A stretch of 53,789 bases of DNA from Candidatus Omnitrophota bacterium (GTDB lineage: Bacteria; Omnitrophota; Gorgyraeia; Duberdicusellales; 4484-171): positions 1-53,789 of the forward strand of contig WJJJ01000025.1 in assembly GCA_014729775.1 (NCBI GenBank), in the 5' to 3' direction. Positions within the stretch are counted from its first letter, which is position 1, and every line of letters starts with the position of its first letter. The notes beneath the pieces were generated by a model, which saw nothing but the letters and a program-made list of their open reading frames with translations, had not been told where the DNA came from and ran no database searches. Positions 35,955-44,887 of this stretch are shown here, in pieces. The position numbers and the translations under genes were made by a program.

Positions 35955-36989
35955 ATGAAAAAAATAACTGTCGCGGTGATCGGTGTCGGCGCGGTCGGCG
36001 TCGAACTGCTGCGAATTTTACGCCAGCGGAACTTTCCCTGCGAACGGGTGCGGGTATTCGCCCGGAGCGAACGGGATATCGAGATTGACGGACATCCTTA
36101 TCATGTAGAAGCGGTCGAAAAGGAGGAATTTGACGGGATCGATATCGCGTTGTTTGCGGGGACTGAGGGTGAGAAAGGCGCGTCTACGCTCTATGCCCGC
36201 AAGTTTATTGACCGCGGGGCGGTAGTGATTGATAACGGGAATGATTTTCGGATGGATCCCGAGGTGCCGCTGGTGATACCGGAGGCGAACCGGGACGCAA
36301 TTGCACAGCATAAAGGCTTGATCGCCAATCCGAATTGCACGACGATTCAGATGGTAGTGGCTCTGCAGGGAATCCACCGCCGCTTTGGTCTGCGCCGGGT
36401 GCTCTTGACCAGTTTTCAGGCGACTTCCGGAGGAGGTCGTAAAGCCGCGCAGACGCTGTGGGATGAAACCCGCCAGTTATGTCAACAGAATCGCGAAACA
36501 GAACACTTTCAAGAGGTCCGCTGCGAACTTCCCGCGATAAGCGGGGCATTCTCGCGGCAGATCGTATGCAATGCCATTCCTCAGATCGGTGGATTCAAAG
36601 AGTTTGAATATACGAGCGAAGAGTGGAAAGTGGTGAATGAAACCCGCAAGATCCTCGGCGATGATACGATCGCGCTGTCGGCTACCTGCGTCAGGATCCC
36701 GGTATTCACCGCGCATTCCGAAGCGGTATATTTTGAATGCGGCCGGGAATGCAGCCGGCAGCAGATTGCCGAGACGCTCGCCGAGAGCGACGGCGTGACC
36801 TTTTTCCCCGCGCCGGAGCAGTTCCCCGTGGCGCTGGATGCGCAGGGAGGAGATGCGGTGCTGGTGGGGCGTTTACGGCCTGATCCCCACCGCCAGCACG
36901 CGTTTTGGCTCTGGTGCGTCGCTGATAACCTGAGAAAGGGCGCCGCTTTAAACGCGGTACAGATCGCCGAATGTCTGGTTGAGCACTGA
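35955..36989 (+). CDS. asd: Aspartate-semialdehyde dehydrogenase
   Basis: Reduces aspartyl phosphate to the semialdehyde, precursor of lysine/diaminopimelate, threonine and methionine. 344 residues. Cofactor loop [14 protein letters not shown], catalytic Cys in [10 protein letters not shown], and catalytic His in [12 protein letters not shown] (Ala replaces the frequent Gly). The product supports the diaminopimelate needed by MurE in this window. Confidence 0.95.
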   Translation: MKKITVAVIGVGAVGVELLRILRQRNFPCERVRVFARSERDIEIDGHPYHVEAVEKEEFDGIDIALFAGTEGEKGASTLYARKFIDRGAVVIDNGNDFRMDPEVPLVIPEANRDAIAQHKGLIANPNCTTIQMVVALQGIHRRFGLRRVLLTSFQATSGGGRKAAQTLWDETRQLCQQNRETEHFQEVRCELPAISGAFSRQIVCNAIPQIGGFKEFEYTSEEWKVVNETRKILGDDTIALSATCVRIPVFTAHSEAVYFECGRECSRQQIAETLAESDGVTFFPAPEQFPVALDAQGGDAVLVGRLRPDPHRQHAFWLWCVADNLRKGAALNAVQIAECLVEH

Positions 36990-37023
36990 TTTCGGCGGGG
37001 CAGATGAATAAAGCGGATGGGTC

Positions 37024-37788
37024 GTGGAACAGAATATCTGCGCTGAAGTTCAGTACGACGGTACCGGATATTACGGATTTCAGATTCAGCGGAAAAAAAG
37101 CGATGCTGAAATCACCGTCGAATCCGTACTGCGAGAAGCGTTCTCACGACTTTTCGGTGCGCCTCTTTCTCTAACCTATGCGTCAAGAACTGACCGGGGA
37201 GTGCACGCCAAGGCGCAGGTAGTGAGTGCGCGGGTGCACACCGATATTCCCTTATCCAATATACCGCGTGCGCTGAATTCTTTCCTTCCGCCGGATATCC
37301 GCATCCTTCACGTGAAAAACGTGCCTCTCGAATTTCACGCCCGATACCACGCACGGTCCAAACAATACCGGTATTTTCTCTATACGAGACAAAAACCGTC
37401 GGTGTTCTGGCGGCGGTATTCCTGGTATTTCCCTGCCCCCTTGGACATCAGCGCAATGCAACGAGCCGGCGCGGCGCTGTGCGGCCGGAAAGATTTCCGC
37501 GTGTTCGCCAAGCAGGCAAAAGTATATCCTCATTGCGAGAGGACCTTGCGACGGATTACGGTTCGTAAAAGGGGACCGCTGCTCCTGATTGATCTGGAGG
37601 CTGACGCGTTTCTCCGCGGAATGGCCCGCAATATCGTGGGATTACTGGTGAAGGCAGGGACGGGAAAGCAACCGCCCCGGGCGGTAAAGGATATCCTTCG
37701 CGGGAATCGTCTCTACCATAACGTCCCGGCGCCGGCCCACGGACTTTTTTTAATGAAGGTGAATTATGAGGTTTCCCGGCGGCGGTAG
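37024..37788 (+). CDS. truA: tRNA pseudouridine(38-40) synthase
   Basis: 254 residues. Catalytic Asp in ASRTDRGVHA; CAEVQYDGTGYYGFQIQ start; RARSKQYRYFLY is here HARSKQYRYFLY; FLRGMARNIVGLLV near the end. GTG start; the ATG 20 bases upstream is out of frame. Confidence 0.95.
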   Translation: MEQNICAEVQYDGTGYYGFQIQRKKSDAEITVESVLREAFSRLFGAPLSLTYASRTDRGVHAKAQVVSARVHTDIPLSNIPRALNSFLPPDIRILHVKNVPLEFHARYHARSKQYRYFLYTRQKPSVFWRRYSWYFPAPLDISAMQRAGAALCGRKDFRVFAKQAKVYPHCERTLRRITVRKRGPLLLIDLEADAFLRGMARNIVGLLVKAGTGKQPPRAVKDILRGNRLYHNVPAPAHGLFLMKVNYEVSRRR

Positions 37789-37805
37789 CTTTTTCTTTGC
37801 GCCCG

Positions 37806-37814
37806 TGATATAAT
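37806..37814 (+). promoter_or_regulatory. Extended -10 promoter for the lipoprotein gene
   Basis: TGATATAAT: a perfect TATAAT (37809-37814) with an upstream TGn extension. The -35 region (TAGCTT at 37786-37791) is poor, as allowed for extended -10 promoters. It lies 18 bases past the truA stop and 109 bases before the lipoprotein ATG. Confidence 0.6.
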
Positions 37815-37922
37815 ACCTATCTTGAGGAGGGACGGTCAAAAGGGAGGAGCGTATCCCGGATGAACCAAAAGGGAAGAGTTCGCTCCGGTCGGTTTTTTTG
37901 CAGCGGAATGGGAAGGAGTGCG

Positions 37923-38408
37923 ATGGATCAACGAAGTATTTACGCGGTGCTGATGATCATGCTCATTATGCAGCCGGGCTGTCATTCTCTCCGGAAAAAA
38001 TTCATCCGCAAGAAAAAAACGGAATCGCAGGAACAGGTATACGTAAGTTTCAAGAATTATCCGCAGGCTCCATCCAGGGAAGCGTACATCGACTACTATC
38101 TGTTCGTCCGCGGGTGGCTGGATGAGCTGATTCAGGCATTGGACCGGGGAGACAGTTTTAAACGGAGGAAACGGGCGATCGGAGAAGCCCGAATGAATCT
38201 GGAGCAAATCATGTCTTTTTTTTCCTCCGAGGGCAAGGATTTGCTGTATCCGCTGTTCAAAACCATCGTGGAGGTTCAGGAGGAAATCGAAAGGTATCCG
38301 AACATGAGCGAAATGAAACGGAGATATCTCATCCACCGGATCGAGCATTTTCAGCGGCAATTTGCCCTGCAGTTTACCTACGAGGATGCCAAGCAGTGGA
38401 TGGAGTGA
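37923..38408 (+). CDS. Putative lipoprotein of unknown function
   Basis: 161 residues from the ATG after GGAAGGAGTGCG; an earlier in-frame ATG (37860) is also possible. MDQRSIYAVLMIMLIMQPGC looks like a lipoprotein signal ending at Cys, though QPGC is not a perfect lipobox. The rest is charged and alpha-helical: a KKKFIRKKK-like basic patch, then long helices such as WLDELIQALDRGD and MKRRYLIHRIEHFQRQFALQF. No family recognised. It has its own promoter. Confidence 0.7.
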   Translation: MDQRSIYAVLMIMLIMQPGCHSLRKKFIRKKKTESQEQVYVSFKNYPQAPSREAYIDYYLFVRGWLDELIQALDRGDSFKRRKRAIGEARMNLEQIMSFFSSEGKDLLYPLFKTIVEVQEEIERYPNMSEMKRRYLIHRIEHFQRQFALQFTYEDAKQWME

Positions 38409-38464
38409 CATTCGCGTTTCCGCTGTAATACCTTCCGTACTTAACGCGACATCAATAGGGCAGT

Positions 38465-39079
38465 ATGAATCAGCTGGAACTCAAAACGTTTGTGGTCGGG
38501 CCGCTTTCTACCAACTGTTATCTTGTGTACGATGCGGCTCAAAAGACCGCGGTGCTCGTCGACGCGCCCGGGCCCGCGGATTCCGTCCGGGAGTTCGTCA
38601 ACAGGGAGCAGCTGCGGGTCAGAAAAATATTCTTGACCCACGCTCATTTCGATCACATCGGCGGTCTGGCGCAATGGGACTGCCCCGTGTTTTTGGACGC
38701 GAAAGAACATGCATTCCTCGCCGATCCGGGATTGAACGGATCGGCCTATTTCGCCCAGCCCTTGTCGTTTGCGGTACGGGCTGAGCCCTATCCGGAACGT
38801 CTTTATTTCCAGGAACGGGAAATTCAGGTGTGTCCCACGCCAGGGCATACTCCGGGTTCGGTTTCGCTGGTCCTGGGGAATATGGTGTTTACCGGAGATG
38901 CGCTGTTTCGAGGCGGGATCGGCCGTACCGACCTGCCCTACGGTTCGGCCCAGACGTTGCGTGCATCCATTCAGCGTCACCTTTTTTCTCTGCCGGATGA
39001 AACTCTCGTGTTTCCCGGTCACGGTCCTTCGAGCACGGTGGGGTGGGAGAAGCGGAATAATCCCTATCTGGGTGAGTGA
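38465..39079 (+). CDS. Glyoxalase-II-like metallo-hydrolase
   Basis: 204 residues, metallo-beta-lactamase fold. THAHFDHIGGL, CPTPGHTPGSVSL, FTGDALFRGGIGRTDLPYG and FPGHGPSSTVG supply all the zinc ligands. The short form without the substrate-binding C-terminal domain of true glyoxalase II; thiol-ester or related hydrolase activity is expected, substrate unknown. Three bases before the xer gene. Confidence 0.9.
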   Translation: MNQLELKTFVVGPLSTNCYLVYDAAQKTAVLVDAPGPADSVREFVNREQLRVRKIFLTHAHFDHIGGLAQWDCPVFLDAKEHAFLADPGLNGSAYFAQPLSFAVRAEPYPERLYFQEREIQVCPTPGHTPGSVSLVLGNMVFTGDALFRGGIGRTDLPYGSAQTLRASIQRHLFSLPDETLVFPGHGPSSTVGWEKRNNPYLGE

Positions 39080-39082
39080 TCG

Positions 39083-39979
39083 ATGAATGAAATTTACGTG
39101 GATGCCTTCCTTGACTATTTAAGAGTGGAAAAAGGACTGGCGAAGAACTCCGTGCTTTCCTACCGGCAGGATATACGTAAATATTGTGCCTATCTTGCCA
39201 AAAAGGGCCGCGAAAATATCCGCCAGGTGACCCGTCAGGATATTACCGATTTCCTATTCTCTCTGCGGGGCACGCTATCTACGGTAAGCATCGCGCGTAT
39301 CCTTTCCACCGTGAAGAGTTTCCACCGTTTTCTCCTGCGCGAAAGAATTACCCGGTCTGACCCGGCTGATCTTGTCGAAACTCCCAAACTCGACAAGAAA
39401 ATCCCTTCTTTTTTGACTTTGGAGGAGGTGGGGAGAATATTGAAGGCGCCGAACCTGAAACAGCCCCAGGGGATCCGCGACCGGGCGATCCTGGAGACGA
39501 TGTACGCCGCGGGACTGCGGGTGAGCGAGGTTTCGACGCTTACGATGCCAGATGTGAACATGGAAGTAGGGTTTCTTAAATGCGTGGGGAAAGGGGCAAA
39601 GGAGCGCGTGGTTCCGCTGGGGAAAAACGCCCTGCATTTTCTGGAGCGATATCTCAGAGAAGCGAGGCCGGTACTGCTGAAACGGAGGGTCTCCCTGGCA
39701 CTGTTTCTGGGCCAGGGAGGACGGGCGTTGAGCAGGCAGAGTATCTGGAAAATGATCAAGAAATACGTAAAAAAAACGGGAATTCGAAAAAAAGTAAGTC
39801 CGCATACGCTGAGGCACTCGTTTGCGACTCATTTGCTCGAGCACGGTGCGGATTTAAGAAGTGTCCAGGAGATGCTTGGACACGCCAGTATTTCCACGAC
39901 GCAAATTTATACGCACGTGAATAATAAGCGGTTTAAGGAGATCCATAATAAATTCCATCCCCGGGCCAGAAATCAATGA
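39083..39979 (+). CDS. xerD: Site-specific tyrosine recombinase XerC/XerD
   Basis: Resolves chromosome dimers. 298 residues. Core-binding domain FLDYLRVEKGLAKNSVLSYRQDIRKY, then the catalytic residues Arg in AAGLRVSEVSTL, Lys in VGKGAKERVVPL, HTLRHSFATHLLEHGADLR and LGHASISTTQIYTHV with the nucleophilic Tyr. XerC versus XerD cannot be settled; length and the HGADLRSVQEMLGH block fit either. No mobile-element context, so this is the chromosomal enzyme. Confidence 0.92.
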   Translation: MNEIYVDAFLDYLRVEKGLAKNSVLSYRQDIRKYCAYLAKKGRENIRQVTRQDITDFLFSLRGTLSTVSIARILSTVKSFHRFLLRERITRSDPADLVETPKLDKKIPSFLTLEEVGRILKAPNLKQPQGIRDRAILETMYAAGLRVSEVSTLTMPDVNMEVGFLKCVGKGAKERVVPLGKNALHFLERYLREARPVLLKRRVSLALFLGQGGRALSRQSIWKMIKKYVKKTGIRKKVSPHTLRHSFATHLLEHGADLRSVQEMLGHASISTTQIYTHVNNKRFKEIHNKFHPRARNQ

Positions 39980-41289
39980 AAAAGCAACTCACCTATTTAC
40001 CGTCGGTATTCAAGGAATTCTTGCGGACGTGCGCGGAATCCGCCCGGGCGCATCACGCGCGTATTTATCTGGTAGGAGGAGTGGTCCGCGATCTGTTGCT
40101 CGGCCGTGACGTCTATGATCTGGATATCCTGGTCGAAGGGGACGCGATCCGGCTTGCCGTCGCGATCGCCCGCCGCCGCGGCATGCCGGTGACGCGGCAC
40201 AAGGCATTCGGAACCGCTTCTTTCATTTTCCGGGGCCACAAGATCGATTTTGCCGCCGCGCGCAGTGAAACGTATCTCACTCCGGGCTCCCTTCCCCGGG
40301 TCCGAAAGGCCGGAGTAACCCAGGATTTGTCCCGCCGGGATTTCACGATTAACGCAATGGCCGTGAGTCTTCATCCGGCCGAGTACGGAAGGTTAATCGA
40401 TCCCTGCGGCGGGCAGGAGGATCTTCGCAGACATCTGGTACGCGTTCTTCATTCGGAAAGCTTCTTCGACGATCCGACCCGGATATTGCGGGCGATCAGG
40501 TTCGAACAGCGTTTTCAATTTCGCATGGAAGCCGGGACTCTTTTTCAATTGAAGAGAGCGGTCGGATCAGGCGCGCTGGACACGGTCCACCCACACAGGA
40601 TCCGTGACGAACTGATCCTCATCATGCGCGAGAAATTTCCTTTCCGCTGTCTGCGGCGAGCCGGCAAGCTGACCGGGTTCGGGTTCCTTGAACCCGGCGT
40701 GCGCTGTACGCCTGCCGCCGGGCGTTTGCTGAATCGAATTCAGCGGCTGCAGTCGTTTTTTCTCCGCAGTTTCGGGGCACGGACCGAATTCAGGTTGTGG
40801 AGTGTGTATTTTACGGCGTTCCTTGAATCCCTGTCTCTGCCGCAAGTCGAATTTTTGCTGGAGGAGCTGGGCATGGATAAACGGACACGAAGCGACGTGC
40901 GCGCCGCGCGGTCGCTGCGGGCCCGCCGCCGCCGGCTAAAAGCGCCCGTGCTTTCCGACGATGAATTGTACGAATTCCTGCACCAGTTTCCCCTGGAGGC
41001 AGTTGCCTATGTGTACGCATATTCCACGAATGGGCGTCTGCGGCGCCGGATCCGCCGTTTCATCGACACGCTTTCCCACATCCGCCTGCGGATTCGCGGA
41101 CGTGATCTGCAGCGATTGGGCGTGACGCCCGCGCATCTGTACGGGAAGATCCTGCGGAGCGTCCTGAGACAAAAGATCAAAAAAGGATTTCGTACGAAAG
41201 AAGAGGAAGAGAGGTACGCCTTAGGCGTTGCCGAACGGCTGAGCCGGCAGTGGGCGTCAGGCGGACGCAAAAAGGGTAAAAACAGTTGA
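39976..41289 (+). CDS. Second class II tRNA nucleotidyltransferase / poly(A) polymerase
   Basis: 437 residues. LVGGVVRDLLLGRDVYDLDILVEGDA has the GG and DxD metal motifs; RRDFTINAMAVSL, DDPTRILRAIRFEQRF follow. The domain order NTase, then a helical tail, has no HD domain. The C-terminal half is Arg-rich. Together with 21362-22864 this gives two paralogues in one genome, as in bacteria that split CC- and A-adding activities. ATGA overlap with xerD. Confidence 0.9.
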   Translation: MKKQLTYLPSVFKEFLRTCAESARAHHARIYLVGGVVRDLLLGRDVYDLDILVEGDAIRLAVAIARRRGMPVTRHKAFGTASFIFRGHKIDFAAARSETYLTPGSLPRVRKAGVTQDLSRRDFTINAMAVSLHPAEYGRLIDPCGGQEDLRRHLVRVLHSESFFDDPTRILRAIRFEQRFQFRMEAGTLFQLKRAVGSGALDTVHPHRIRDELILIMREKFPFRCLRRAGKLTGFGFLEPGVRCTPAAGRLLNRIQRLQSFFLRSFGARTEFRLWSVYFTAFLESLSLPQVEFLLEELGMDKRTRSDVRAARSLRARRRRLKAPVLSDDELYEFLHQFPLEAVAYVYAYSTNGRLRRRIRRFIDTLSHIRLRIRGRDLQRLGVTPAHLYGKILRSVLRQKIKKGFRTKEEEERYALGVAERLSRQWASGGRKKGKNS

Positions 41290-41314
41290 ATCCCCGGGCT
41301 GTTTAGGATATAAT
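41286..41314 (+). promoter_or_regulatory. Sigma-70 promoter for rbfA-nrnA-truB-ribF
   Basis: TTGAAT (41286-41291), 17 bases, TATAAT (41309-41314, 6/6). The -35 element covers the stop codon of the upstream gene. The predicted start is about 50 bases before the rbfA ATG. Confidence 0.75.
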
Positions 41315-41369
41315 TTGTTTCTTTGTGCCGGTTCACTGCGGCGTTGACGCGCATCGAAGGAGGTTCAAA

Positions 41370-41759
41370 ATGTCCGTACGGATGGACAAAGTCAATAAAG
41401 AGATAATGAAGCAGCTCACGGAAATCCTCCAGCGTGAGATGGACGATCCCGCGCTGGAGATGCTTTCGGTGACCAGAGTGGATACGACCGCTGATTTGCG
41501 GGAAAGCAGAATATATTTCAGTCTGTTGAATGAAAAGCAGTATTCCCACGCCGAGGAGGCACTGGCCCGTATGAAGAAATTCATCCGGGCCGAGCTCGGG
41601 AAGCGTCTGTATTTGAAGATTCTTCCGGAACTGAAGTTCTTCCCGGATGATTCCATACAATACAGCGTGAATATTTTTCAGAAAACGGAGCAACTAAGGA
41701 GAGAGCGTGAGGACAAAGAGAGAAATAAAGAAAGTCATAGAGACGATCCGGCACAATAA
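41370..41759 (+). CDS. rbfA: Ribosome-binding factor A
   Basis: Small-subunit maturation factor of KH-like fold. 129 residues from the ATG after AAGGAGG. RMDKVNKEIMKQLTEILQREMDDPALEMLSVTRVDTTADLRESRIYFSLL is the standard core. C-terminal EREDKERNKESHRDD is a charged tail. It overlaps nrnA by about 50 bases. Confidence 0.95.
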   Translation: MSVRMDKVNKEIMKQLTEILQREMDDPALEMLSVTRVDTTADLRESRIYFSLLNEKQYSHAEEALARMKKFIRAELGKRLYLKILPELKFFPDDSIQYSVNIFQKTEQLRREREDKERNKESHRDDPAQ

Positions 41760-42699
41760 GAGCTTTTTGATCACTGCTCATATGAACCTGGAAGGCGACG
41801 CGCTCGGATCGGTATTGGCGATGTACCTGCTGCTGAAGAAACTGCGGAAAAAGGCGGTCGTATGCAATAATGATCCCACTCCCCAGATCTATTCTTTCCT
41901 CCCCCATTCGCGGAAAATCCGAAATTCACTCGAGGATGACGAACGTTTTGATGTGGGTATTGTGCTGGACTGTTCCGATTCTTCCCGCGCCGGTCACGTC
42001 AAACATTATTTGAGCCGGGTCAAGAGTATCATTAATATCGATCACCACGTGAGTAATACCTTTTTCGGGGACGTGAACTGGGTCGAACCGCATAAGAGCT
42101 CGGCATGCGAGATACTTTACAAGTTATGCGAGAAGTTCCGCATAATGGACAAAAATATCGCGCTGTGTCTCTACACGGGAATTTTTACCGATACAGGGAA
42201 TTTCACCTACGCCAACACGGATAAGCACACGCATAAAATCGCGGCGCATCTGATGCGTTATCACATCCATCCCAACAAAGTGTACGAGGCACTGCACAGT
42301 TTTTGCGTGGAGAACGACTTGAAATTTATCGGCCGGATCATTTCTTCTCTGAAATTCGACGAGAAACGCAAGATCTGCTGGGCGAAGATTACCAAATGGC
42401 GCGAGAAGGAATACGACCTGACCGAGGTGATTTTTTCGATCATGAGGCTTTTGAAAGGAGTGGAAGTCTTTATCTTATTCAAGAAAGCGGACGCGAAAAA
42501 AGTCCGTATTAATTTTCGGTCCAGAGGAAGGGTCGATGTGAACCGTATCGCGCAGTTCTTCGGCGGGGGAGGACATAAAAGCGCCAGCGGAACCACGGTG
42601 GAGGATTCGCTCAACGGGGCGGAACGCAAGGTGATCGCATTCGCTAAACGGTACACGAACGGGTACCGGTCTTCACGCAAAAAAAACAAGAAACGCTGA
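41707..42699 (+). CDS. nrnA: DHH/DHHA1 phosphoesterase (NrnA-like)
   Basis: 330 residues. DHH motifs are HMNLEGDALGS (family H.NPDGDALGS), VLDCSDSSRAG, INIDHHVSN and YTGIFTDTGNF; the DHHA1 end is FFGGGGHKSASGTTV. Family members degrade nano-RNA and cyclic dinucleotide products such as pApA/pGpG. In the latter case it might connect to cyclic-di-GMP turnover. GTG start after AAGGAGAGA. The rbfA-nrnA-truB-ribF order is common. Confidence 0.93.
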   Translation: MRTKREIKKVIETIRHNKSFLITAHMNLEGDALGSVLAMYLLLKKLRKKAVVCNNDPTPQIYSFLPHSRKIRNSLEDDERFDVGIVLDCSDSSRAGHVKHYLSRVKSIINIDHHVSNTFFGDVNWVEPHKSSACEILYKLCEKFRIMDKNIALCLYTGIFTDTGNFTYANTDKHTHKIAAHLMRYHIHPNKVYEALHSFCVENDLKFIGRIISSLKFDEKRKICWAKITKWREKEYDLTEVIFSIMRLLKGVEVFILFKKADAKKVRINFRSRGRVDVNRIAQFFGGGGHKSASGTTVEDSLNGAERKVIAFAKRYTNGYRSSRKKNKKR

Positions 42700-42703
42700 A
42701 TCA

Positions 42704-43387
42704 ATGGCTTCGCGAATTCCTGAAAAAGAGGGTATTCTTCTGGTGCACAAGCCCTCCGGCATGACCAGTCATGACGTGGTGGATGAAGTGCGCAGAGCCC
42801 TGAGGATGCGCCGGGTCGGACACGCCGGCACTCTCGACCCGTTAGCGGAAGGGCTGTTGGTTATTCTTGTCGGCAGAGCCACCAAACTTTTTTCCCGTTT
42901 TGTCGGTTTCGACAAAGAATACATCGGAAAGTTGAAACTGGGTGAGGTCACGACCACCGGCGATTCCGAAGGAGAGGTCGTTCGAAGAGAAAAATACGAT
43001 ACGGTGGGGTCTGAAGAGGTGAATTCCGTATGCGCCCGGTTTCGGGGCGAGCTCGAACAAGTACCTCCGATGGTGAGCGCGCTTCGGGTGAAGGGGAAGC
43101 GGCTGTACCGTTTGGCGCGTAAAGGGGTCACGGTCCGGCGTCAACCCCGGAAAATTCACATTCACCGCATGCAGGTAAGGGAGATCGATATTCCCTACGT
43201 TGAGTTCTTCGTCCATTGTTCAAAGGGAACTTACGTGAGGAAACTTGCTGAGGACATAGGCGAAGCTTTGGGCTGCGGCGCCCATATTGTGAGCATACGG
43301 AGACTTAAAATCGGACCTTTTTCTTTGAACGATGCGATCGCGTTAGACGAAATTAATGAAAGTCATCTTCGGCCGTTTTCAATCTGA
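42704..43387 (+). CDS. truB: tRNA pseudouridine(55) synthase
   Basis: 227 residues. Catalytic Asp in GHAGTLDPLAEGLL; ILLVHKPSGMTSHDVV start; KEYIGKLKLGEVTTTGDSEG; CSKGTYVRKLAEDIG. It ends after the catalytic domain, without the C-terminal PUA-like part of longer homologues. It overlaps ribF by 32 bases. Confidence 0.95.
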   Translation: MASRIPEKEGILLVHKPSGMTSHDVVDEVRRALRMRRVGHAGTLDPLAEGLLVILVGRATKLFSRFVGFDKEYIGKLKLGEVTTTGDSEGEVVRREKYDTVGSEEVNSVCARFRGELEQVPPMVSALRVKGKRLYRLARKGVTVRRQPRKIHIHRMQVREIDIPYVEFFVHCSKGTYVRKLAEDIGEALGCGAHIVSIRRLKIGPFSLNDAIALDEINESHLRPFSI

Positions 43388-44297
43388 CCGGCGTCCGGAA
43401 TGCGCAGTGACAATCGGAGTATTTGACGGTGTGCACCAGGGGCATCGGAAGATAATTGAGAAGACGGTTTCCGCCGCGCGGGCGCACTCCTGTGCCGCGT
43501 GGGTGATTACCTTTGATCCTCCTCCTGCAGGCGTGCTTTCTCCTTCCTTCCCGGGTGTGCTTACCAATACCAAAGAGAAAACAGACATCTTACGTACCCT
43601 GGGAGTCGACGGGATATGGGTAATGGATACCGATCGGGATTTGCTCAATCAGTCTGCCGCAGATTTCCTCGGATTGCTGGCGCAAAAGATGAAAATGCGT
43701 GTGTTGGTAGGAGGAGAGGATTTCAGGTTCGGACGCGAACAGCTGGACATCAATACGCTTTCCGGGGATGGTTCTTGGGGATTTTCCGAGGTGCTGGTCG
43801 TGCCCAAAGAGGTATATAAAGGGAATGCGGTCAGCAGTACACGGATCCGCTGCTGTGTGCGGGAGGGAGAATTTTCCGTTGCCGCACGACTGATGGGCCG
43901 TCCTTATTGCCTGCGCGGCCCGGTAGTACCCGGCCAGGGCATCGGCCGGACTATGGGGTTTCCGACACTGAACGTGGCGCGGGGCATGCATGTGGTCCCT
44001 TCGCCGGGGGTGTACGCGGCCGCGGTCGGAATTCGATCGGCGGTGTATCTTGCCGGCGTGAACGTGGGACGGGGTCCGACCCATTCCCGTGGCGGCGCTC
44101 CGTTGAAAATTGAAGCTCATTTGATCGATTATCCTCGCGACGCAGCCGCGCCTGCGGAGTGTTCGATTCGATTCCTGGAAAAAATCCGCGAGGAACAAAG
44201 GTTTCCTTCCCGTCAGGAGCTGGCCCAGGCAATCGGACGCGATATCGGGACGATTCGCTCCCGTTACGGGGGGGAATTTCGCGCCTTTTCCCCCTGA
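43356..44297 (+). CDS. ribF: Bifunctional riboflavin kinase / FAD synthetase
   Basis: 313 residues. FAD synthetase domain: VTIGVFDGVHQGHRKII and VVPKEVYKGNAVSSTRIR, plus GGEDFRFGR. Riboflavin kinase domain: PGQGIGRTMGFPTLNV and VNVGRGPTHSR (usual NxGxxPT), then EAHLIDYPRD. Complete. The last gene of the rbfA operon. Confidence 0.95.
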   Translation: MKVIFGRFQSDRRPECAVTIGVFDGVHQGHRKIIEKTVSAARAHSCAAWVITFDPPPAGVLSPSFPGVLTNTKEKTDILRTLGVDGIWVMDTDRDLLNQSAADFLGLLAQKMKMRVLVGGEDFRFGREQLDINTLSGDGSWGFSEVLVVPKEVYKGNAVSSTRIRCCVREGEFSVAARLMGRPYCLRGPVVPGQGIGRTMGFPTLNVARGMHVVPSPGVYAAAVGIRSAVYLAGVNVGRGPTHSRGGAPLKIEAHLIDYPRDAAAPAECSIRFLEKIREEQRFPSRQELAQAIGRDIGTIRSRYGGEFRAFSP

Positions 44298-44391
44298 GTG
44301 TCCCTTCTTTTTCTCTCCGGCCCAGATATAGTATGCCTGCTGACGTCCATGCACAACCTGTTGATTTAAAGTGAGTTATTAAAAAAAATTC

Positions 44392-44420
44392 TTGACAGCA
44401 GAAGTGTGGAGGTATATGAT
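44392..44420 (+). promoter_or_regulatory. Consensus promoter of the division/cell-wall cluster
   Basis: TTGACA (44392-44397, 6/6), 17 bases, TATGAT (44415-44420, 5/6). An A-tract (44381-44388) just upstream could act as an UP element. The predicted start is near 44427, at the first MraZ box. Confidence 0.88.
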
Positions 44421-44426
44421 GTTGTC

Positions 44427-44450
44427 GTGGAATAAAGTGGAGTAAAGTGG
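44427..44450 (+). promoter_or_regulatory. MraZ operator: three GTGG boxes at 10-base spacing
   Basis: GTGG at 44427, 44437 and 44447, each in the frame GTGGARTAAA, exactly one helical turn apart, covering the transcription start and the bases before the mraZ ATG. MraZ binds such direct repeats and regulates its own operon. A fourth GTGG starts inside the mraZ ATG codon but breaks the spacing (44454). Confidence 0.85.
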
Positions 44451-44451
44451 A

Positions 44452-44886
44452 ATGTGGTACGGAGAATATCACCATACATTGGACGGAAAGGAGCGATTCG
44501 TGTTACCGGCAAAGTTTCGCGATAAAATGAAATCTTTTTCGAATAAAACGTTTTACCTTACCCGGGGATTGGACAGCTGTCTCTTTCTTTTTCATTCCGA
44601 GGTATGGAGACAATTCGAAGAACGGTTAAAGGGACTGGCTTTTACCAAGCAGCAGTCCCGGTCTTTTAACCGTCTGTACTTCAGCGGCGCGCAGGAAATG
44701 GAAATCGGCGCTCAGGGCAGACTCACGATTCCCGGGTATCTGAAAAAATACGCAGGGATTGAACGTGATATTGTGATCGTGGGGGTATCCGACCGGATCG
44801 AAATCTGGGCCGCACAGCAATGGAACACATTCTTTGAGGAGAACCAACCGAATTTCGAGAAGGTATCGGAAGATTTATTTGAGTGA
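44452..44886 (+). CDS. mraZ: Transcriptional regulator MraZ
   Basis: AbrB-like DNA-binding protein that autoregulates the dcw cluster. 144 residues, two SpoVT/AbrB repeats: GEYHHTLDGKERFVLPAKFRD and GAQEMEIGAQGRLTIPGYLKKYAGI. YLTRGLDSCLFLF and IVGVSDRIEIWAAQQW are typical. Its start codon lies directly after the operator, so bound MraZ should cover the start region. Confidence 0.95.
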   Translation: MWYGEYHHTLDGKERFVLPAKFRDKMKSFSNKTFYLTRGLDSCLFLFHSEVWRQFEERLKGLAFTKQQSRSFNRLYFSGAQEMEIGAQGRLTIPGYLKKYAGIERDIVIVGVSDRIEIWAAQQWNTFFEENQPNFEKVSEDLFE

Positions 44887-44887
44887 G

